Source: Paragonimus skrjabini miyazakii (taxonomy: Eukaryota; Platyhelminthes; Trematoda; Plagiorchiida; Troglotrematidae). From it: a stretch of 64,000 nt of DNA. The translations under genes were made by a program, and so were the position numbers. The notes beneath the pieces are model-generated. The model had not been told where the DNA came from, searched no databases, and saw nothing but the letters and a program-made list of their open reading frames with translations. Positions 25,101 to 37,100 of this stretch are shown in pieces; the first letter of the stretch is position 1; every line of letters starts with the position of its first letter. The DNA is taken from assembly GCA_014338405.1 (NCBI GenBank), contig JTDE01000307.1:42011-106010 (forward strand). The letters are read 5' to 3'.

Positions 25101-28100
25101 AGTAAAGCGAGAGGGTGATAACAGCAACGAGGTTATCTGTCATGTAGCTGTTCCCTTATTCTCACTTGTTTGTCACGCGGTCCTTTGTTCGTTTATTATG
25201 TTCGTGTTGGTTGTACAGTTTAGCCGAGGTTTCCATGAATTGAGCGTCACGCCCCTGTCTAAGCCGTGGTTGTTTATCCCACAGTTGTAACATTTGTTAC
25301 TGCCACCGGTCGTGCTATAGTGAATAGTTTTAATCTGCTTTTCTCAACTTTTTTCGGTCCTTCGCGGGACTTTTATTTCGACCAAACGCTTTATCCGACT
25401 ATTTACATGATCAGGCTTTAAAAAGTTTAAAAAAAATGGAATCATTAGTCATGTAGGAACCGCGAAGTCGGAGTCGAGTCACGTAAGCAAGCAAGCTGGT
25501 TGTCAGTGGTTTTACCCTGTTCGTGACCAGACCGGATCAGTTCACGCGAGTTATTGGGATGCGGAAATTTGGGCAATCTAAATGCTGTATCTTGGGATAT
25601 TGAAAGCATACAGTAAGTGTGTGTCAACGTGCATCATATGAGTATCGCCCGGGACCTTGAGAACGGACACGCGACTGCTGATAACAGCGGTGAATTCATC
25701 TACCACCGGACAGATACTGCACAAGATGTGCAGCTTTCGGCCTATGTACACCGTGGAAACGTTTGAATAACAAAGTTCAACACTTTTGGGATTCACTTTA
25801 TGGATCGATCCAGTCTCGACCTAGCCTATCAGAACTAATTAATGTTGGTTATGGTGGATGTTCATTCGCTGAAGCTTAGATGCTAACACCCAACTTCATC
25901 GTTTATTTGATTCAACTCCGATCACTGTGATGGCACAGAATATGGTTACTGCCCAATGACACCGCGATTCGGTGTAGGTCGAGGATTACTAACAACGAGT
26001 CATACCAACAGTACGTACTAAAGTTATTACAGCTGCTGGTCTACGCACTAGATGTCCCGAACTAGCATGCCATCTGTGGCGATGTGCTGTTCGTTTCTTT
26101 CCAAGTAGTTTGGCTGATTTTTAGTGAGAGTTTTCTCGGTTCTAATGGAATCCACGCTTGATTGGTCATTACTCACTTGTGCCAACTTAGTAATCTGTTA
26201 TCTACCGTGTTATAAAAAACCAACGTCAGTTACTCTGGCCTTTCTACTCATACGGTAGACGTCTTTCTGTACTAATCAGGCAGATGATGACCCCCCTTGG
26301 AAAACGCTAATTTAATTTTGACCTTTTTACTGTAACACCGTTCACACTGTCTACCCTCGTTTTCCGATTTAGGTGGCTTGGACGCTAGTTTCGATAATGA
26401 TGCGGATCTGGAGCTAGACGAAATAGGCACGAACGCCGTCGATGGTGATACTGCCGTGAAACCACTACTGATGCGTCTTGCTGCAGGCGGCACAAACACA
26501 CAAGCCTTAGCTATTACGTCCGAAGACGCCGCCAGAGGTCGAGGACGAGGTCGTGGGACACGAGGCGGTGCCGGTTCCAACGTGCGGCGACCTACAAAAT
26601 CACGTGAACCTGGTCAGCGCAACTCAACATAATTTTGTATTTAATTTTTGCACATTGATTCATTATTTACTTCGAATAATTGCAATTTCATCAGCATCAT
26701 CGTTATCACCATTGAGCGGGCTTCTGTGTTATTTTTTGGTCACACTGATATCATATTTTGGCTTTCCAGGTGCCGGCCCGTTGAAAAAAGCAACCGCTGG
26801 TGGGAAACGAAAGCACAAACCATGGGAATCAGGCAGTGAATCCGAGTTTGGCCAAACCAGTTCGGCTGATAGTGATGAAGAATTTGAGGCGCGCATTTCT
26901 TTGGGTTAGTTTTTGTTGTGGTCGACTCATCTTCACACCCATGAAGCACACATTCTCCTTAATGTCTTAGCTTTTACATGATTTTTTTCCAGAAAGAGTT
27001 GGTTTTATTTTGGCGTAAATTGTTTGTTGCATTTATGGCTTATGCTAGCTGGTTCTAAAGGTTTTCACTGTTCTCGTTGTGCAGGTTCTCCTACTAGGGA
27101 ACGTACCCAACGTGCTAAAGCCGCCAAGGTTAATTACCGTATTGATAACGATGATGAAGATGATGAGGACGAAGACAATATGAGCAAAAAGGGCTCAAAC
27201 GAAGATGATTTCAAAGTAGTCGATCATGGTCAGGGTTCCAAAACACTAGACATTCCAATAGTCTCTGTTCAGCAGCTTCCAGCTTCTCAAGAAGACGAGT
27301 AAGTAAAATCTGTTTTCCATTTCTTCTCAATCTACATATACTGGACAACGGTAGCAGTTACTGTTCGTAATACAGGACTGATGCTATAATTTCAGATGGC
27401 CTCTCCCATGGTTAAATGCATGTAAACGTGCAAAATACAGAACATCAAATCATTTTAGCAGATTTTTGGCCTTGTCAAGTTTAAAAGAATGCAGCTCGAC
27501 TGAACTTCATATTCTTTGTACAAAGCAAACATTGATACACTTAACGCACTTTCATTAACGTTATGCGGGTTCATTTTTGCCGTCTTCGTATGTGGGCCCT
27601 GTTTGGATGTCTATCGAATCCACCATATTGACCTTCTTTCGTTATTGTACCAAGTCCACTTTTCACCGTAAACGTAAACGTGTGACAGAAGAGGTTTGTT
27701 TTATTTCTTCATATCTGGATCTCTGCCAATTATTGAAGTACATGTCGACCAAACCACTTCTTTCTTGTACCCAGCAACCGATCCTTGGGCTAAGTATACA
27801 CAAACTCTCTTGAGATTATATTCGTTCCTTCAGGCGATCATCTCGACCGGTTGGAGTTCGCTCACTACAGGCGACATCTTCGTGATTTTTATCTTTGGAC
27901 TTGCATTTTGTAGACCTCAAATTCTCTTTCCACGATGTGTCTTCACCACAGGTTGCTTGTGTGTTTTCAGTTGCTTTACCAGCTTTATGCCCAAGTTTGG
28001 ACTCGACGTGTCCTAAGTCGCAGATAACGTTTTCCACTTCGCGGTACAAGGCTTGAATATATATGAGACGTCAAGATTAGCTGCTTTTCACATGAAAAGA

Positions 28101-31100
28101 AATCGTTTGTTAATTCAGTTACTTCTGATCAAAATCATCTTCCACGAAAAATGTGAGAGCTTTCTGAATGGCGTGTTAGTCACTTTTTATATAGAATTAT
28201 GGACACCTAACAGATCATAAACAGACAACCTGTAAAGGTCTTGACCTGTTAGAGGTTAATAGATACTGAGGCCATATCTTTACCCCCTGGATCGAATATC
28301 CAGTGTTGTCATTAGTCACCGCTACGTCGATCTATTTGCACGCTCTTTTCACGTAGACTACAATATTTTCTCTTCATACTAGACCCCCTGGGGAAAATGA
28401 AAAGTGTTCACTGTGCGGAGATGCTTGGGGCTGTGATTTGCCAATTTAAACTCTTACTGCTGAGTAATCCGAAGTGTTTGCACTTGTGAATAAATTGTTT
28501 TCTAATTGACTGCGGTCTGGGCATGCAATGATGCCTCATTTGGTACACCGTGTGATTGGGTCAACGTAACTCGTAGTCTTAGGTGTAGTGTGGGTTCATC
28601 CTGACACATGTTAACTTGTCATTGGGTTGGGTTTCACATGGTATGTTATTCGAGGGATTTATTTCAGTGTAAACAGCTATCGGTGTTTACTAAGACCAAC
28701 TGCTTGAAATATCCTTATGATACTCTGCATCCCTAGGCCATCAGATGTTTCGTTTTGACAGTGTGGATGATAAAGGGAGACTCAAATGGCGGAGATTGAT
28801 ATGTCATTTGCAAGATATTATTCCTCAATGGGATTGATAGGCTGGTTTGGTGCCGGCAAAACAATGTAGTGCACCGTCGATCGTGGTGGCAGACAAACAC
28901 TACGGATGTGGGTAACGACTGTCACCATGGTTTGCAGCATGTGTTTACAATTTTGTTTTAGCAAGGACAGTCCTATACACAATTTCCAAGCGGCTCAAGC
29001 CACTACGCGGTTGCTCCAGAATGTGCAGTGTAGGGAGGGGGGGGGAGAGTAACGTATACTTTCAGTGAAGAGCAGTTCTAGATACAAAAGGTTTGTTGCA
29101 CGGAGGTATTCACTGTGGACAGGGTCTGCCGTGTGTCCTTCCCAACGAAGTAGTAGCCTAGGACGACCTAGCGGCACGATGTTTTCTAGATAACTTGATC
29201 GTTCTAAAACTGTCGACAATAATTCGTTAATACACCAATGTAGCTGACAGACTGATGAGAAAAAACCGGATTTATCTAAGCTGGAGGGTGAGTGACTGAT
29301 CCAATCCACTTCGAATGCACTGTTCAGCGGTTGAAACAAACTTAATGACACGTCCGTAAGGAGATTTGCGGTTAGTCCAACACGCATTTCCCATTTATCA
29401 TCGGAAAGCGAACAGGCTAGCATATTTGTTATGACCCGCTGGTCAACGATAACGAGAAATATCTGGCGCACGAATATACGAATCACGGACACGTTGCACA
29501 GAGCGTAACGTTACCCAAGGCATCAGAAGAACACAGGAGACCTTGACCTTCAGCCGAGAATATATTTGCTATCAAACCAAAGGCAACATAGTAGACCAGC
29601 GTCTGCGTATATATATATTGTTTTTGAATAGGCTTGAAGATTCCCACCTAAATTGATGCATTGGAAGTGGAATAGGCCAATCAGAGACAATGGAGAAACG
29701 TGCACCAAAGTTAAGTTTTTGCACGTTATGACGCGGAAAGATAAAATTCAAAATCCTAAATTATTTTCCGAAGATATCTCGAATAGAACGACAAGGTAGC
29801 GAACAAGACTTGTTTTCTGTGTTTGATCATCAGGCTAATTACAACACAATAAATATGAAAACAGTAACTGGGGTGAGTCAGAGCAACGGTCAATAGAAGT
29901 GACGGATAGCGTGTGTGTTATCAGTTAGGGGAAAATAGACTTTCCCCAACCATATTCAGCCTTGCTTGTCCTGGACAATCCGGAGTGTCTGTTCCATAGT
30001 AAAAATACGCTATTCAGTATGGACGGTCTGTGCCTTCTTTTATGTTAAGATTTGCAGACAATATTTTCGCGCTTGTCATTACTTTTCCTTATTTCACTAT
30101 CAGTTTAAGATGTAAAAGTATACTTTTCTGGTGTTGCTCTGTATATTTACTAAAGCAACTATATTTACTAAGCGGGTGACACTGGCGCTGTGTACATACT
30201 GTGCGATCGCAGCGGAGATTTGCTTTAACAAACTAACTACAATGACGGGAACGTACTGGGTGGGACAAAATTAACAGATGTGATCCATACTGGACGCATA
30301 TCCTTATTTTGACAAATACGGCTTTCTTTCAGTGATGTACAGAGAGCGTTCAATGTTCTGACTCGGCTGGAAGGCTTAGCAGTACAAATCCATGTTGATA
30401 TTCCAGTGGTGCGTTTCCACTTCCATCTGCGCTAACGCGACCAGATTAGTCCGAACTTCTTTGTAAATGTAGAGCAATACGAGAAAAAATGATTACGACA
30501 ACTATAGTCTACATTATACGGATCGGTAGTCTCCAAAATTTTCCGCCTTTCGCCACTATTATTCATGAGCATCAGCTCATCGCCCTACCACCTCATGCAC
30601 AACGCGAACACCAAACTCACATTAGGGACAACTAATTGCATTACTTGGTTAATACGTGTTGAATATCAACCCCAGCTTATCGTAGCCCTCTCGTTCCGAC
30701 AGATTTTTCAGTCGGTTCCGTTTGAAGAGAACTGTACTAGACTTTCGCTCTTATGGCTCGTTAGTAGTACATTTCCTTGTCACGACCGGGATTTTAACTC
30801 TGACAATATTGACCAAGAACGACTGAATTTTCATGTACGTGAACTACGATCATCTGTGGACGATAGTCAATTCACATTAACCATAAAATACCCCATATAC
30901 CTGCTAATAAGCATTATTTGATGTTATCCAATGTGATACTGCATACATATTCAAAGGTCAGTTCGGTGATATCACGTTACCAGTATCAGAGTGAAGGTCA
31001 CTGGGAAAGAATCGTAGATCCTCCAAGTTGATTTAAGCGGAAGTAAGCAACTAGTCTGAAGCTTCGCCCTGTTAATGACCTCGTTGCAAATTGGTAAAAA

Positions 31101-34100
31101 CATCCTTATCTTTCCCCACAATTCCAGATAATGTTCACGGGTTTCTTTGCGCACTCAAAAGTGTTGGTGTGATTTTTTGAATCTTGGTCTCAAATCAGCT
31201 GTAACTGATCCTCATCAAACTTTCCTGTTTTCTCGTCACGGTTTCTCATTAGTTTTGTTGTCCAGTCTAAACTGCGAAACCTTTACAACTCGCTGACATG
31301 CCTTGGTGTGCACACCATACCCTAAATTATTTGTCCTGTTTTTATTGTCTCGCCCGTGCCAGATAAAAGCTTGGGATAGCTTCTGCTGACCAATACTTCG
31401 TTTGAGGAGACTTAATTTTCACAAAACTGCCTTGATTTCTATAAACTTTCTTCGTTTCGTTGTTATTGCTACCTTTAAGAGTCGAAACTAATTCTTAGCC
31501 ATCACGAACACTGTTCTTTTAGTTTACTGGGCAGAACATACCATTTTTGAAGTGGCCGTATCGTAGTTTCAGAATGCGTATGACGCAGTTACTTCTAGAG
31601 AACCGCCGTACCTCTGTGTACGGCAGCAGACGTTGAAAATGTCAGTATAAAACGTTAAAATCTCCGAGTATTCCAAGCTTTGAGTCGTCTTGTTTATCGC
31701 AGCGGAAAATTTAGCGACACGTGAAGTTAAACATTCAGGCCTCAACCACAATATCCGTGTGTTAGGGCACCTGTTTTGCTGAGAGGGCCATACCAACCAT
31801 GTCGTGCTAAGCCTTCATCGTCCCGACTCCTTCGAGTGACCATACATTTAACAGATGGCAGAATGACATGAAAGTCCTGCGTTCTATATAAAAGAAAACT
31901 ATTTGGCCTGACCGTTCACGAATGAACAACATTCAAGCTTATAGTTCACTTTGGCTCGGCTCAAATTGATGACCGACTGTCCGTCCATCGGTGAAATCAA
32001 TGACTACCTCGGTTAATCTATCATATACTCGGAACATGGTTCCTCTTGATATCTCCCATTTAGATCTAACGTTACCTCGGGTCCACCTGTAGGGGCCGAA
32101 CTAGTCACTAGGCATGTCTGATAGTTAATCGTTCTGGCTGTCTTCCTCTCTTGGGATAGATAGAGCAGATAGTGGCTGAATCTGGAAAGTATCTAGATTA
32201 AGGTCAAGTGGCAGGCTCCGATGGCGTTTATCCTGATGGAAGGTCTGACTGCATCTTTACTGCAACGGAACTGTTACGGTTGCAGAATTCTGTGATAGAA
32301 AAGTCAGCCGGACCAGACTCCAACCAAACTAAAACGCAACAGGTGGAGACTGGCATCGGACATATAGTACGTAACCACAGTAGCTTATGGACGGTATGCA
32401 ACGACGTAATCGATTTTTTTCTGGGCCGCATAATCGCAAGCGCGTCGATTATACTGAAGGTCTGTCAGGTGTACTACAGTCTCATGGACATAATGGCGAT
32501 ATCGGAACCGGCGTCCGTTTGACTGGTGTGAGGTGACCGGTTGGGTGTGCGTCTAATCGCTTCATTCGTGCAGATCAGAGTTGTATGTTTGAATGTAGAC
32601 GTAGCTATTTTTTAATGGTTAGATCCCCTCCCCTTCCCTTTTTTTCCTTCTCTCTTCCTATACAGCGTTTGCTTTTTCTTTGTGGTTGTGTGGCAGTTAA
32701 GCATAAGTGTGAACCACTGATGTATTGCTGTCTGTGATGATGATGCTGAATAGGCGGATTCCTTCTTTGTGCCCACTCTTTCACTTATTGCAGTGACCCT
32801 CTTTGGAGGAAGTGAGATATTTTCGAGAAACTCTCATTGGAAATGGATACCCTGAGAGATTCATAGACAAAAATCTGCATTCCGATATGAAACTTGTACT
32901 CTTTGGAAAAATCTAATCGTGCGAAATGCCATGCGCCGCATATCCAGCGTGTTAATAGTTTTCTCGTCGGAGCTGGCCGATATAATGATGTGATGATTGT
33001 CTGTTTTAAGAATTTTGTCGTGCTGATTGAACTCAATATATAGTTGGAATGCTGAACCATGGCGGAATTCTGGTTCGCATTGATGAGACGTGGCATTCAT
33101 CTACAACCTTTATGGATCACGCTCGTTCTTATTCAAGAGCCACGTGCTGTTGTACGTATTCATGAGAGGAGGAACGTCTGTAATCTTCGGGACTGTCAAT
33201 TTCGAAATAGTCCTGGGAGTCGTATTTGAATTCAAATTTCCCACGCAATTAATAAGGGGGAGCTGTCAGACTGATTGCACTAAGCAGTTATCAATCTTGG
33301 TACGAGAACACGGATTAATAGAGTTGCGTCAGTGTTATAAAAATCAGAGTATTATTAATTGGCAGCAATAGCGCAGTGTCACAAGCTGTACTGTGATTAA
33401 CCGAACAATGAAACGAACGAATAACGTTTGCTTAGGCTGTATCTTAAAACGACGTCGAGTTGGTCCGTTGCTGGACCGTCTGTTGTGTTGGGGTTTGGAT
33501 GGGCAGTAAATCGAATAGGTTGGTCGTGACAAGACCCCTCCGTTTTGTTGGATGTTAACTGAAACGTTTGCATTCGGGGTTCATGGTGCAGGTGTTTCTG
33601 ATGGGTTTTTGCGAACACAACTCTGTTTAATAACTTCATCAATACAGTATGAAAACATGCTATGTTAACATTCCGGTTACTATCACTAGTCGCAGAGGCA
33701 GCACATGCAGATTATATCCGACAAAGAGATAGGGTACGGAAGTCAAGCCTTCAAAAAAATGATAACAGTCTTCGATCGATTACCTAGAACACTGCTGTAC
33801 GGTATGCCCTGGTTTTGAATATTCGGACATTTTGCAATTTTGGCTCTAATTTAGAAGTGGGTCATTTAGTGGTTGTGTAGAACGTGCTCTGCGTTTCACT
33901 TCAGAGGTCAGCTAGGTAACACTAGAACTTAACACCCCGAAGTCAAATCAAACTGATGGTGAGGTAGATACCATCGACAACTAGCTGTCCCGTCCTCAGG
34001 AACTAACTCGGCATGGCCCCCTACTCACCCATTACGTGAGAATAGTGCTGTGCCAAATCATCACATTTCACAAGGCGCTGTCGTAGCATGTACAGGCGTT

Positions 34101-37100
34101 TCAGAGTGGTGGACCTGTTGTCAAATGACAGGAAGGATCCAAGACGCCAAGAGAGGGTTACCTCGTAATAACCATCAGGTAAACGTATTGGCGTCTCCAT
34201 CAACCCAATAGTCTGACTATCATCAACAGACATTTCCTTTACGGGGCCCGCGTCGATAAAGTCTTGTTGGTGCAGTCTTTCCAAGTTATATTGTAGCGCA
34301 TCGATGCCTATGAAGTTCACCGCCATCCGAGCATTGACTGATCTTCCAACTGGGCCCACCAACATCCACCGTAGGACTGTCTTAATCGAATGTGGTTCGT
34401 GCTTCTTTCCCTTTCGCTGATCAATGACCCAGTGCGCTTCTGGGACGTCACATCCAATCAATACACCGATATTGCCGTTGGAGTATGGGCCAAACTATAT
34501 ATCCCGTAGATGCGGCCATGACAATAACTGTTGCGTATTCGGACGAAATGTACGTAATTTAGGCGACACGTTCACTGACCACGCTTGGTCAATATGAATG
34601 ACTGTCTTAGAATTAATGGAAGCAACATCGAACTGGACGGCCACCGATCCAAACAAATTTAGGTGGTTTTCCCCCGGTCGCTTTAGAACCGGCAGGATGC
34701 CTTTGTTGGCTAATCCATATTGTGATGCACTTCCGCATAATATACTTCGAGGTAATCTTTGCTGTACACCGGGGAAGGTTGTGGGCAGTATCTCATATTG
34801 AAGTACGCCTGCTATGTTGCATGAATATCTTTATCAGATGTTTCCGGATATCTTTTTTATGGGATACAATTGCTTAGTCTTATTGGATGTACTTTTATCA
34901 TTTCCGATGTATTTTTTCTTCCAGGTTATTTAACGTCATGTGGTAATCGGCAGTTTGAACCATAGTGTCTTCTGATCAGGCTCATGGCCATTGTGAATGA
35001 ATGAATGAAGACATCATTTATTTTCCCGAACTGTTTGGTAACCCATAACAATTTGATGGTTCGTTCCCAGCGCTATAAGTTCCCTCATTGGGATTGAGCA
35101 CTGGGAATTACGAAGCTAATCAGAGTAGTTGGTCGTTTAACTGTGATTGTTCGTCGAATATTTTTCCAGCATCAAGTCGACAACGCACTGTCACAACTTA
35201 TAGCTAGTAGTGGGCTGCTCCCGCATGACATCCATTTTTAACATGGTTCTTCCATAAGGGGACCTTTAAATTTGTGTTTCACCAGCCTAGTTTAATTAGT
35301 GGCGTCACTTACGTGCAAATTCAAGTGATAATCGTATTGATGGTGGGAACACTCACGTTAATTTCAAACTCCGTCCAGACGAATCTTCAGAAGCCCTATT
35401 TGGGCTCACGACTAAGTCGATTGCGATTGTGAGCTTCAGTAGACTGGCTGCATAAGGCCACTTCTGCTTATTGACGACAAAACTGACGGGTTTGATGTAC
35501 ATTGGGACATTCCACTTTATATATGAAGATACTGCTATCACATACAGTTGATGCCCGATAACCTGCTCTCAGTACACGACGAATGATCGCTACTGGTCTT
35601 ACAGAGTAGTCTGTCATTGTCAGGTCGTGGTATGTTAGTGGCTCCACGCAGTACTGAACTGCTCAAATGGCTAGTTGTAGTAAGTTATGACAATTGATCA
35701 TGTCAGTGGAGTGCAAGATTGGTAGTCACCTTACCAATAACGTTATATCTGACTGCTTAGGCTGCTAATTCAGCGCGTCGTCTTCGGCATTTTACTACAC
35801 CAGTCACATGACGTGAGGCTGGTGGCGGTCGGACATGCTAATGGGGCGATGTTGTAGTACACCTGACAAGACCGGTTTGCGAAGAGATTGTGATCAGTCT
35901 GAAAAAATGTTAGGTCCGAGCTAGTCAACCAATACTCATGAACGATAACAAAAACGGTCTGTGGATATGACATCGTCTAAAAACAAAGACAAAAGTTCCA
36001 TAACATTTATACTTGTGAAAAACCAAAAGAAATCAACTTTACTGAAATACCGATTTTTATTTCATCAGTACTTTGTCGGTTGCACAGTCGTACCTACTAA
36101 AGCCCCAGCCCAAAACGTAACTTCAGGACTGAGTTGCATTAAGTTAAAAGACTGCTTTATCATTTAGCACCGTCTAATAAACATCCTTTTTTCATTAGTT
36201 ACCAATATTGAAATTTATGATGACGATCAGGAAAGTCATGTACATACAGTCAGTCGTGTCTGCTCTTGAGAAGGTTGTTGGCCCCCGATGACCCACAACG
36301 CATTGCCAGTGAAACCGCCCGATTTTACGACCGTTTCTCAAGTTTTGATGGGTTGCACAAAGCGTTAAAATCGTCAAGTATCCCGAGCTTTGAACTGTAT
36401 TTGGTTTGTCGCAGTAAGAAATTTGGCGATCTATGAAGTCAAACAACTCAGACCTAAACCACAGATATCCGTGTATTAGGACTTCGGTGTTACGAAGACG
36501 GCCACACCGACCTTGCTATTCTAAACGTTCCTCGTCTCCAGCTCCGTCGAAGTAACTAGTCGTGTTCGATCGTACCAATCAACGCATCTTACCGTTCCAT
36601 TGTCATGTCGAACTATTGAGAGTTGGCCCTAATTTTACTTCTTGGGTTGAATTTGTGTCGTCGGTTTCAGTCGCCGCTATGTATGTACAGCAGTAGGTGT
36701 TGACGCCTGGTTACTACTAACCCAGAAGAAACAGGAACAGTTATAGTTTGTTTACTAGAGAGATTGCGAACACGACTTATTTTTTACTTCTGTTCTGGTT
36801 CTCTCCTTAGTTCTTCATCCCAAAAACCAAAACCCGCACGAGGCGCTTCGACCGTCGGTCGTGGCCGGGGTCGAGGAACTGGACCCGCACGAGCCCGCGC
36901 AACCATGCCAACTACTCTTGCTCGGGGCGGTAAGCAGACGAGTTTGACGTTTAACAATGCGGCTAAGAAATCAGCACCAAAAAAGACATTCGATATATCT
37001 GATGATGATGACGAAGATTCGTTCACGGGGAATAACGTTCCATCAGGTGAGTATGTTACGTTGTTCACAGTGTCAGTGCTGTGGGTACCGATCGCTGTTT

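Noticed and set aside
27577..27700. Exon-like basic stretch (HRKRKRVTEE) in intron 17
   Set aside because: No acceptor gives the phase needed after exon 17; the required frame hits a stop.
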